Source of the DNA: Candidatus Methanoplasma sp.
Lineage (GTDB): Archaea > Thermoplasmatota > Thermoplasmata > Methanomassiliicoccales > Methanomethylophilaceae
Direction of reading: 5' to 3'
DNA length: 8,115 bases
Assembly: GCA_031256615.1 (NCBI GenBank)
Contig: JAIRQG010000001.1
Location: 1-8,115 of the forward strand
Shown: positions 1 to 6,881 of the stretch, in pieces
Layout: the number at the start of each line of letters is the position of its first letter
Position numbering within the stretch: position 1 is the first letter of the stretch
Translations under genes and position numbers: made by a program
Notes under the pieces: model-generated
Databases searched by the model: none
What the model was told of the DNA's origin: nothing
The model's input: the letters and a program-made list of their open reading frames with translations, nothing else

Positions 1-1653
1 CGTTCCGCCTCGACCCCCGCCGGAGGCAAATACTCCGCATCTGTCTGCTTACTGTTCATTTCCTGCATGCTGGCAATGTGCGCCGACACCGTCATCCTCC
101 TGCTTCTGGCATGGGAGGCGGTGGCCCTGTCCACATTCCTGATGGCATCCAGCAGGAACGCTGCGGCATGGAAGTTCCTTGTCATTGCGCACATCGGCGG
201 ACTGATGGTCATCGGTGCGTTCCTGCTGATGCTGCCTTATGCCGGGGGCCAAACTCTGTCATCATGGTCGGATCTCAGCGGTACGATGGGGCTTACCGCT
301 TCGTGTGCCGCCATTGTACTGCTCTTCGTGGGGTTCGGTACAAAACTTGGGTTGATCCCGTTCCATGCATGGATGCCTGACTTTTACGCTTCGGCGCCTA
401 CCCACACGTCCGCGCTGATATCCACGGTATCATCGAACGTTGCGGTGCTCATACTTTTCAAGAGCATCTTCGGATACATCGGTGTTTCCGATGGGGTGTA
501 TGTCCTTGCAGTGGCCCTGATGGCCGTGTCCTCATTCACCGCAATATGGAGCGCGATGGAATCGCTGATCCAAACAGAACCCAAGAGGATCCTGGCATAC
601 TCGAGCATGGAGAATATGGCCCTCGTCATGCTTTGTTTCTCCCTCGGGATGCTGTTCTCCGACGGCGGATCGCCGGGACTGATAACCGTTGTGCTTATCG
701 CGGGGTTGTTCCACACCATGAATCATTCCGTCTTCAAGTCCCTAATGATACTGGCGGTCGGAAGCGCAGAAGACTGCACCGGAGAGACAACGATAGAGAG
801 GATGGGCGGTCTGGCCAAGATAATGCCCGCATTTTCGATGGTCGCTCTCATAGCGACCTTATCTCTGGCAGGCGTACCTCCTTTCAACGGATTCGCCAGC
901 GAATGGCTGATGGTCCAATCGATGATGGGGGGAGAGGGCATTCATGTGACCGAGATATTGCTGCCTCTCAGCGTAGCCGTGCTGGGGATAAGCGGCATGA
1001 TGGCCGCTGTGTCTTATGCGCGCCTTTACGGGTTCATGTTCCTAGGAAGGCCGAGATCCGAGAATCCCGTATCCTCAAAGGTCGGCGCCGCGGCGATGGC
1101 GTCCATGGCCGTGCTTGCACTGCTCTGTTTCCTGATGGGCATATTCTACTACCAAATAGCAGAAGGGCTTGCCGGCGGAGTTGCTGCGGCAACTTCCATA
1201 CCTTCTGATGAATATTTCGCGGACTTTCTCTCGGGGACGCTGAACGTACCTGTGCTGGCGGGGATCCTTCTGGCGGCCGTGTTCGCAACCTATGCGCTTA
1301 GCCGCTTATTCAAGAAAAGATCTGCAAGATCCCCCACATGGGGCTGCGGAACTCCCCTTGATGCGAAAATGCAGTATTCATCGATGGGCTTCTCTCAGCC
1401 TCTCGTCAAGGTGTTCCATCCGCTCTACAGGGACGTCGTTGAGGTCTCGGACGATGAATCATCCCAGAACCGCAAGGTATACAGAGTAAGATTCAGAGAG
1501 CCTTTCGTCGAGCGCCTTTACATCCCGCTCGCAAACCTCATCATGCGCGGGGCCAAGCTGGTCGGCAGAACGCAGAACGGGAACATACAGACCTATTTCG
1601 CATATATCCTCGGAGTGCTCGTCGCACTGCTTGTGGCGGTGAGATTCTTATGA
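1..1653 (+). CDS. hyfB: Antiporter-like membrane subunit of a hydrogenase-4/Ehr-type complex (HyfB/HycC family), 5' partial
   Basis: The frame is open from base 1 through the first in-frame ATG (67), and that ATG lies inside a hydrophobic segment, so the true start is off the left edge. About 550 residues are present; E. coli HyfB has about 670, so roughly the first 100 are missing. It is a polytopic NuoL/M/N-like ion-translocating subunit. The channel residues are visible: a membrane Glu in AWEAVAL (codon 115-117), a membrane Lys in FGTKLGLIPFHAW (codon 343-345), then KRILAYSSMENM, HTMNHSVFKSL and GVPPFNGFASEW. The C-terminal part has the family's TWGCGTP and MQYSSMGFSQP motifs, a charged stretch and a last membrane helix, which suit HyfB/HycC better than NuoL. 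It should carry H+ or Na+ across the membrane as part of the complex. Its last codons overlap hyfC by four bases (ATGA), which suggests translational coupling. Confidence 0.93.
   Translation, partial: RSASTPAGGKYSASVCLLFISCMLAMCADTVILLLLAWEAVALSTFLMASSRNAAAWKFLVIAHIGGLMVIGAFLLMLPYAGGQTLSSWSDLSGTMGLTASCAAIVLLFVGFGTKLGLIPFHAWMPDFYASAPTHTSALISTVSSNVAVLILFKSIFGYIGVSDGVYVLAVALMAVSSFTAIWSAMESLIQTEPKRILAYSSMENMALVMLCFSLGMLFSDGGSPGLITVVLIAGLFHTMNHSVFKSLMILAVGSAEDCTGETTIERMGGLAKIMPAFSMVALIATLSLAGVPPFNGFASEWLMVQSMMGGEGIHVTEILLPLSVAVLGISGMMAAVSYARLYGFMFLGRPRSENPVSSKVGAAAMASMAVLALLCFLMGIFYYQIAEGLAGGVAAATSIPSDEYFADFLSGTLNVPVLAGILLAAVFATYALSRLFKKRSARSPTWGCGTPLDAKMQYSSMGFSQPLVKVFHPLYRDVVEVSDDESSQNRKVYRVRFREPFVERLYIPLANLIMRGAKLVGRTQNGNIQTYFAYILGVLVALLVAVRFL
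1638..1642 (+). promoter_or_regulatory. Ribosome binding site of hyfC
   Basis: GGTGA lies inside the end of hyfB, seven bases before the ATG at 1650. It supports starting hyfC at 1650 or at the directly following ATG at 1653. Confidence 0.6.
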
Positions 1654-2588
1654 TGGATCTTGCGCTGTCTATCATGCAGACGATATTGATAATCGCTCTG
1701 TCCCCTCTCTTCGCGGGGATACTGAGAAAGGCAAAGGCAAGGATGCAGCACAGGACGGGGAACAGCATCCTTCAGCCGTACCGCGACATCGCTAAGCTCA
1801 TGAGGAAAAGCGAGACCGTGTCAGAAAGTTCATCCTGGCTCTTCCGCTTCATACCGTATGTTTGTTTCGGTTCCATGGTTCTTCTGGCGCTGATGACGCC
1901 GTTCATCCTTGCGGATGTTGCGGCACCGTACGGCGACCTGATATCGATGGTCTACATCTTCACATTATACAGATTCATGATGATCCTCGGAGGATTGGAG
2001 GGAGGAAGCACCTTCGGCGGGATGGGCAGCAGCAGGGAAATGATGATGTCTGTCCTGATCGAACCTTCCCTCCTGCTTTCGCTCATGGCCCTGGCCGGCC
2101 TCACCGGAGGGAGTACGATGGTGAGCGACATCCCCCGGGAACTGATAGGGATGGGCGCGATAGTCTTTGCCCCTGCGCTAATACTTGCGGCGTCATCTTT
2201 CTTCATAACCCTTCTGGCGGAGAACTCCAGAGTGCCGTTCGACAATCCTGCCACGCATCTTGAGCTCACGATGGTGCATGAGGGCATGCTGATCGAATAC
2301 TCCGGACGGGGGCTGGGACTCATGGAGCTTTCATCTATGATGCGCCTGATGATATTCTCATCTTTGCTATGCACAATGTTCTTCCCGTGGGGGCTGGTGT
2401 TTACGCCTTCGCCTTCGGCCATCCTCATAGGTTTGGCCTCGGTGCTCATAAAGATCCTCTTAGTGATGCTTGCCATTGCCCTGATCGAATCATTCCTTGC
2501 AAAATACCGCCTGTTCCGTCTGCCGAATCTTTTGACCGCCTCTTTCGCCCTGTCTCTGTTGGCGATGATCTCCCTTTATATCCTGTGA
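1650..2588 (+). CDS. hyfC: NuoH/HycD-like membrane anchor subunit (HyfC family)
   Basis: This 312-residue integral membrane protein has the usual length for HycD/HyfC/NuoH. The family joins the peripheral redox arm to the membrane arm and forms the start of the ion pathway. Hallmarks seen are RMQHRTGNSILQPYRDIAKL at residues 31-50 (the cytoplasmic loop after helix 1), LGGLEGGSTFGGMGSSRE at about 113-130, and ENSRVPFD at 191-198 followed by THLELTMVHEGM at 202-213. These include the acidic and arginine residues conserved between complex I and group 4 hydrogenases. About eight membrane segments can be seen. The start overlaps the hyfB stop as ATGA; a second ATG follows at once. Translation ends at a TGA in the same frame as the downstream hyfE. 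Confidence 0.95.
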   Translation: MMDLALSIMQTILIIALSPLFAGILRKAKARMQHRTGNSILQPYRDIAKLMRKSETVSESSSWLFRFIPYVCFGSMVLLALMTPFILADVAAPYGDLISMVYIFTLYRFMMILGGLEGGSTFGGMGSSREMMMSVLIEPSLLLSLMALAGLTGGSTMVSDIPRELIGMGAIVFAPALILAASSFFITLLAENSRVPFDNPATHLELTMVHEGMLIEYSGRGLGLMELSSMMRLMIFSSLLCTMFFPWGLVFTPSPSAILIGLASVLIKILLVMLAIALIESFLAKYRLFRLPNLLTASFALSLLAMISLYIL

Positions 2589-2593
2589 GGTGA
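2588..2593 (+). promoter_or_regulatory. Ribosome-binding-site-like AGGTGA just after the hyfC stop
   Basis: AGGTGA (part of GAGGTGA, overlapping the hyfC stop) matches the archaeal anti-Shine-Dalgarno well, but no ATG, GTG or TTG in the hyfE frame lies at normal spacing. The nearest suitably placed codon is ACG at 2598. The first canonical start codon, GTG at 2640, is 46 bases away. Confidence 0.5.
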
Positions 2594-2639
2594 AGTTACG
2601 GACACTGCGATAAACGAAAATCTGATCGACCTGTGCGTA

Positions 2640-3257
2640 GTGGCCATGCTTCTCCTGTCGATGCTGGCGATGACCTCCACAAGGATGACTCAGCTTCTGA
2701 CCGCTTTCGCCGTCCAGTCGCTGTTCCTCACGATCCTGGCCTTCGTGGTTGCGGATTACACAGGGCACAGCGAACTGTTCATAATGGGCGGGATCACGTT
2801 TGCGGTAAAGGTCATCGGCATCCCCCTGGTGCTGAGAAGAACGGTCGCACGCCTTCACACAGGGAAAGAGGTCGGTTCCTCTCTGGGGATACCCGGGTGT
2901 CTGCTGATGTCCGCAATGCTCATTATCGTTGCGTATCTTGTCACCGAACCTCTCGTGGTTACGGTGGAGACCGTCACCCGCAATTGTCTGGCTATGTCTA
3001 TGTCGGTCATCCTGATCGGTTTGTTCATGATGGTCACCCATAAGAAGGCCATGACGGGCGTAGTCGGCCTTCTCATGATGGAGAACGGTCTGTTCCTCGG
3101 GGTGATGTCTGTATCTTACGGCATGCCGCTTGTGGTAGAGCTTGGGATATTCTTTGATGTTCTGATGATCGTGGTCATATTGGGCCTCTTTGCATTGCGC
3201 ATAAGCAAGGCGTTCGATTCCATCGATGTGTCTGTTCTCAGGAGGCTCAAGGAATGA
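2640..3257 (+). CDS. hyfE: HyfE-like small membrane subunit, start uncertain
   Basis: This is a hydrophobic membrane protein of the HyfE family, whose C-terminal half resembles NuoK. From the first canonical start (GTG 2640) it has 205 residues. Family features are the membrane lysine in GGITFAVKVIGIPLV, and MMENGLFLG with its membrane Glu, followed by a helix ending in ALRISKAF. It probably links the anchor subunit to the antiporter-like subunits and helps pass ions. The annotated start is the conservative choice. The frame is open back to the hyfC stop at 2586-2588, and the residues encoded there (TDTAINENLIDLCVV) look like the missing beginning of the first membrane helix. A start near the ACG at 2598 would give about 219 residues, close to E. 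coli HyfE (216). It overlaps hyfF by ATGA. Confidence 0.88.
   Translation: MAMLLLSMLAMTSTRMTQLLTAFAVQSLFLTILAFVVADYTGHSELFIMGGITFAVKVIGIPLVLRRTVARLHTGKEVGSSLGIPGCLLMSAMLIIVAYLVTEPLVVTVETVTRNCLAMSMSVILIGLFMMVTHKKAMTGVVGLLMMENGLFLGVMSVSYGMPLVVELGIFFDVLMIVVILGLFALRISKAFDSIDVSVLRRLKE
3240..3245 (+). promoter_or_regulatory. Strong ribosome binding site of hyfF
   Basis: AGGAGG lies inside the end of hyfE, eight bases before the ATG at 3254. It fixes the hyfF start and supports translation of hyfF separately from, or coupled to, hyfE. Confidence 0.7.
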
Positions 3258-4711
3258 TGGACGTTGAGATCATTCTGCTCATACCGCTCGCCGCCGCTCT
3301 TTTGTCCGCCGTATCTCCGAGCAGGGTTGCCGCCGCCTTATCGATGGTTGGATCGGCGGCCGTGCTCATCGCCTCGCTGCCTGTCTGCATAACGGCATTC
3401 GATGGCGCCGTGACGGCATACGGCATCTGGTATGTGGACGGGCTGTCATCCCTGTTCATACTTATCACGGGCATCGTGGGCCTGATGTCCGCGCTGTATT
3501 CTTACGGGTATCTTAAGCGGGACGAGGAAGAAGGAGAAGTAGGATCCAAAGATGTCCGCCAGTATCATGTTGTGTTCAATCTTTTCGTCGCGTCGATGCT
3601 GTTGGTCTTTGTTTTGAAATCTGTCGGCGCGATGTGGATCGCCATTGAGCTGACGACCCTTGTGTCCGCTTTTTTAGTTGGGTTCTACCGCAGGGACAAA
3701 GCGCTGGAAGCAACGTGGAAATACCTGATGATCTGTTCTGTGGGGATAACCCTCGGGCTTTTCGGGATAACATTGGTGTATGCCTCATCCAGCGATGTGA
3801 TGGAGGGTGCCTCCGGAGCGCTGGACTGGTCCGTCCTTTTCGAGGCGGCGGAAAGTCTCGATCCGATGCTCATCAAAATGGCTTTCATTTTCATTATAAT
3901 AGGGTTCGGGACCAAAATGGGGCTTGTCCCGATGCACACGTGGCTGCCGGACGCCCACAGCCAATCACCGACGCCGATAAGCGCTATGCTCTCCGCCGCA
4001 CTCCTTAACTGCGCCCTGTATGCGATACTGCGGTTCCAAATGATCACCGAGATCTCCGCTCCGGGTTTCGCGTCTGCCTTGATGATAGGGTTCGGTCTGC
4101 TGTCTCTTGCCGTGGCGGGAGCATTCATCCTGATATCCAAGGACATAAAACGCATGCTGGCATATTCCAGCATCGAGCACATGGGGATCATTGCGATAGG
4201 GTTCGGGATAGGTACGCCGCTCGCGGTGTTCGGCGCGCTCTTCCATATAATCGCACACTCTCTCACTAAACCGCTGGTGTTCTTCGCCGCAGGCAATGTC
4301 ATACAAGGGTACGGAACGCAGGAAATGAATGAAGTGCGCGGTCTGAGGAAAACCATGCCCATGACATCACTGATGCTGGGCGCGGGAACGCTTGCTATTG
4401 TCGGTCTGCCGCCGTTCTCCGTTTTCATCGGAGAGATAACCATTCTCGGCGGCGCCGTGGACGCGGGGATGTATCACGTTGCGCTGCTCACCGCCGTTTT
4501 CATCATACTTGTGTTCGCGGGATTCACCAGGAACATCTTCTCCATGATGCACGGGGAGCCGAAGGGAGAGGTGAAAGAACCGAAAGGGATGCTGAGAGCG
4601 CTCCCGATGGTCATGCTGCTCCTGATGACCGTTCTATTTGGACTGTTCATGCCGGAAAGCGTGAAAGATGTCCTGTGGTCGATAGCGGAATGGTTCACGG
4701 GGGCGATTTGA
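3254..4711 (+). CDS. hyfF: Antiporter-like proton/sodium-translocating subunit (HyfF / NuoN-NuoL-like)
   Basis: This 485-residue polytopic membrane protein is the second antiporter-like subunit of the complex; E. coli HyfF is about 526 residues. The ion-channel signature is complete: Glu132 in MWIAIELT, Lys221 in GFGTKMGLVPMHTWLPDAHS (218-236), KRMLAYSSIEHMG at 299-311, and HIIAHSLTKP at 331-340 with His335 and Lys339. GLPPFSVFIGEI at 384-395 follows. A charged loop at residues 88-100 (KRDEEEGEVGSKD) faces an aqueous side. The start ATG overlaps the hyfE stop (ATGA) and has a strong ribosome binding site. The protein should move H+ or Na+ when the redox arm turns over; which ion cannot be read from the sequence. 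The stop overlaps the hyfG start by one base. Confidence 0.94.
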   Translation: MMDVEIILLIPLAAALLSAVSPSRVAAALSMVGSAAVLIASLPVCITAFDGAVTAYGIWYVDGLSSLFILITGIVGLMSALYSYGYLKRDEEEGEVGSKDVRQYHVVFNLFVASMLLVFVLKSVGAMWIAIELTTLVSAFLVGFYRRDKALEATWKYLMICSVGITLGLFGITLVYASSSDVMEGASGALDWSVLFEAAESLDPMLIKMAFIFIIIGFGTKMGLVPMHTWLPDAHSQSPTPISAMLSAALLNCALYAILRFQMITEISAPGFASALMIGFGLLSLAVAGAFILISKDIKRMLAYSSIEHMGIIAIGFGIGTPLAVFGALFHIIAHSLTKPLVFFAAGNVIQGYGTQEMNEVRGLRKTMPMTSLMLGAGTLAIVGLPPFSVFIGEITILGGAVDAGMYHVALLTAVFIILVFAGFTRNIFSMMHGEPKGEVKEPKGMLRALPMVMLLLMTVLFGLFMPESVKDVLWSIAEWFTGAI

Positions 4712-6111
4712 TGCACAGTGCCGATGATCTGCCCCAGAGGATCGCGGAATGTTCCGATGAGGGATTGGGCCTGGCATGCATGTATGCCCGCAGTGTGCCG
4801 GGCGGACATGTGCTAGAAGCCGTCATGATCGGCGATAGGGTCGAACGCATCACCGCCTTCGTCGAAGGCACGACATATCGTTCGGTGACGCCAAGCGTGC
4901 CGTGCGCATCGATCTACGAAAGAGAGATCTACGAAACATACAGCCTCACTCCGATAGGGCACCGCGATATGCGCCCGCTGAGGTCGAGGTCTCCTTGGGG
5001 TTTGTCTAAAGACAGTGCGATACCGCACAACGACATCTCCGGAAGCGGCATATTCGAGATACCGGTGGGGCCGATACATGCGGGAGTGATAGGCCCCGGC
5101 CATTTCAGATTCAGCGTTGCCGGGGAGCCTATATTGATGATGAGAACGTATCTGGGCTACTCCCGCAGAGGCGTGGAAAGGCTCATGGAGACCTCTGCCT
5201 CCGCCGATAATACAGTTATCGCCGAAAGAATATCCGGAGATAATGCCGTTGCCCACGCTTTGGCATACCTGCAGACGGCGGAACAGGATTCCGATATCCC
5301 CGAGAGGGCAAGGTTCATACGCACGGTCCTATCCGAACTGGAACGTATTTACAATCACCTGGGTACCATCAGCGGCATAGCGCTGGACGCTTCGCTGGCG
5401 GTACCCGCAGCACAGGGCGGTATGCTGAGAGAGAACATGCTCCGCCTGAACGAGAAGATATGCGGCCACAGACAGCTGTGGGGGATGCTGAAGCTCGGAG
5501 GCGTCTCAAGGGACATATCAAAAGCAGTATTGAACGAGATAGAACATGAGACCATGAAGGTCGGATTCGATACGGACGAGCTTGTAAAATTAATGGTGGG
5601 GTCCCCGTCCTTCATGGACCGTGCCGAAACAACGGGGCGGCTGTCCTACGAAGATGCCTTGCGCCTCCGCACGGTAGGTCCGGTTGCAAGGGCAAGCGGT
5701 GTGGCCAACGATGTCCGTAAGAACCTCCCTTACGCCGCATACGATATGGTGGCCATGAAGGTGCCCATGTGTCCCACCGGAGATGTGTACGCGCGCCTCT
5801 CCGTCAGGCATAAAGAAATAAAAGAGTCTGTCAGCGTGATACTCCAATGCATAAACATGATGAAGGACGGCCCGATCCGTACCGCAGTGAGACCGAAGGA
5901 CGGTTCCTACGTAGGGGTGACGGAATCGCCGCGGGGAGAGACCGTCCATTGCGCACACATCAACGACGGAAAGATCACAAGATACAAGATAAGGGATGCC
6001 TCTTTCCCTAACTGGCCGGCGCTTGAAAGCGCTGTGCTGGGAAACATAGTACCGGATTTCCCCCTTGTGAACAAGAGCTTCGACCTTTCATACAGCGGAA
6101 ACGATCTGTGA
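4711..6111 (+). CDS. hyfG: NuoC-NuoD-like large subunit (HyfG/HycE family) lacking all NiFe-ligating cysteines
   Basis: This 466-residue fusion has a NuoC-like 30-kDa domain (about 1-100; SIYEREIYETY at 68-77, then GHRDMRPLR) followed by a hydrogenase large subunit/NuoD domain. GPIHAGVIGPGHFRF at 120-134 and ARASGVANDVRKNLPY at 326-341 identify the group 4 family. The first NiFe motif, normally RxCGxC, reads RISGDN (173-178). The second, normally DPCxxC, reads DLSYSG (458-463) at the extreme C-terminus. All four metal ligands are therefore missing (Ser175, Asn178, Ser460, Gly463), so it should bind no NiFe centre and should not make or use H2. This fits the energy-converting hydrogenase related (Ehr) class; the real substrate is unknown. 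The start is set at ATG 4711, which overlaps the hyfF stop as TGATG. A GTG at 4675 would extend 12 codons into hyfF and is less likely. Confidence 0.93.
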   Translation: MHSADDLPQRIAECSDEGLGLACMYARSVPGGHVLEAVMIGDRVERITAFVEGTTYRSVTPSVPCASIYEREIYETYSLTPIGHRDMRPLRSRSPWGLSKDSAIPHNDISGSGIFEIPVGPIHAGVIGPGHFRFSVAGEPILMMRTYLGYSRRGVERLMETSASADNTVIAERISGDNAVAHALAYLQTAEQDSDIPERARFIRTVLSELERIYNHLGTISGIALDASLAVPAAQGGMLRENMLRLNEKICGHRQLWGMLKLGGVSRDISKAVLNEIEHETMKVGFDTDELVKLMVGSPSFMDRAETTGRLSYEDALRLRTVGPVARASGVANDVRKNLPYAAYDMVAMKVPMCPTGDVYARLSVRHKEIKESVSVILQCINMMKDGPIRTAVRPKDGSYVGVTESPRGETVHCAHINDGKITRYKIRDASFPNWPALESAVLGNIVPDFPLVNKSFDLSYSGNDL

Positions 6112-6114
6112 GGA
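6110..6114 (+). promoter_or_regulatory. Ribosome binding site deciding the hyfI start
   Basis: GAGGA overlaps the hyfG stop codon and lies five bases before the ATG at 6120. This favours ATG 6120 over the in-frame GTG at 6108, which has no such site. Confidence 0.6.
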
Positions 6115-6119
6115 ATGCC

Positions 6120-6881
6120 ATGGATGACGGAATGTTAAGAACAGCTTTGAAGAATTTCCTCTCCCTGAAACGCCCTCCGGAAAGCATCCCCGTCTTGTAT
6201 GGGAAGAGAATGCTCATGCCATTCCCGGATGAATCCTGCGGTCTCTGCGGGTCATGCGCAAAAGAGTGCCGTGCCGGAGCAATATCGGTATCGGAGTCCG
6301 AATGGAAGATCGACCTGGGAAGATGCATATTCTGCCGCAGATGTTCGGAGGTCTGCGGGAACGGATCCCTTCAGCTGGTGAAAGCACCGGATTATGTGCT
6401 GAAAAGAGAGGACCTCATATTCCGTTCCGGAGAGAGCACAGAACGCGAAAGAGGGACGATCGATCAAGCCAAACGCAAAGTGATAGGAAGGTCCGTGAAC
6501 ATAAGAGAGGTCGACACAGGATCATGCAATGTCTGCGAGGTGGAAGTGAACTCGGTGTTCAACCGTTTCTATGACGCCGAGAGGTTCGGGATCAAAATAG
6601 TCGCCTCCCCCCGGCACGCAGATGTGCTTCTTGTCACAGGACCCCTTACTGACAACATGCGCGATGCCTTTGACGAGGTATTGAGGGCGACTCCCGATCC
6701 GAAAGTGATCATCGCAATGGGGGCATGCGCAATATCTGGAGGGCTGTTCTCAGAAGGGGAGACCTCGAGCGGGATCGCCGGTTCCGCAGATGTCGATCTT
6801 TTCATTCCGGGATGTCCTCCGCCGCCCGATGCGATCATAAGAGCTCTGCTCGGCGCATTCGGACTTACTGGACAACAATGA
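6120..6881 (+). CDS. hyfI: Two-cluster ferredoxin fused to NiFe-hydrogenase-type small subunit (HyfH-HyfI / NuoI-NuoB-like)
   Basis: This 253-residue soluble protein joins two parts that are separate in E. coli hydrogenase-4. Residues 36-85 form a double [4Fe-4S] ferredoxin: Cys40, 43, 46 and 50, then Cys69, 72, 75 and 79, both in C-x2-C-x2-C-x3-C spacing. After a charged linker (about 88-125) comes the small subunit domain with the four ligands of the proximal cluster: Cys136 and Cys139 (GSCNVCEVEV), Cys203 (GACAISGG) and Cys232 (GCPPPPD). The electron wire to the large subunit is thus complete although the NiFe centre is gone. In hydrogenases the first pair is usually CxGC; here the Gly is Val138. 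It likely takes electrons from a reduced ferredoxin or gives them to an oxidised one. The start ATG lies eight bases after the hyfG stop. The gene ends 17 bases inside the 3' end of the convergent stress protein gene. Confidence 0.93.
   Translation: MDDGMLRTALKNFLSLKRPPESIPVLYGKRMLMPFPDESCGLCGSCAKECRAGAISVSESEWKIDLGRCIFCRRCSEVCGNGSLQLVKAPDYVLKREDLIFRSGESTERERGTIDQAKRKVIGRSVNIREVDTGSCNVCEVEVNSVFNRFYDAERFGIKIVASPRHADVLLVTGPLTDNMRDAFDEVLRATPDPKVIIAMGACAISGGLFSEGETSSGIAGSADVDLFIPGCPPPPDAIIRALLGAFGLTGQQ

Noticed and set aside
67..69. ATG at 67 as the start of hyfB
   Set aside because: The frame is open to base 1, the ATG lies within a membrane helix, and the family needs about 100 more residues upstream.
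546..1208. Plus-strand open frame (220 codons) inside hyfB
   Set aside because: The product is rich in Arg, Gly and His with no domain; it is an out-of-frame reading of the conserved hyfB sequence.
1952..2476. Minus-strand open frame (174 codons) opposite hyfC
   Set aside because: It lies fully inside hyfC, shows no family motif and is a shadow of the hyfC codon pattern.
3685..4443. Long minus-strand open frame (252 codons) opposite hyfF
   Set aside because: It is antisense to a clearly conserved membrane protein, has no recognisable domain, and its composition looks like the mirror of hydrophobic codons.
4675..4710. Upstream GTG start for the large subunit
   Set aside because: It would overlap hyfF by 37 bases and add residues without family support. 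ATG 4711 overlaps the hyfF stop by one base, like other junctions in the operon.
6108..6119. Upstream GTG start for hyfI
   Set aside because: ATG 6120 has a GAGGA site at good spacing; the GTG does not.
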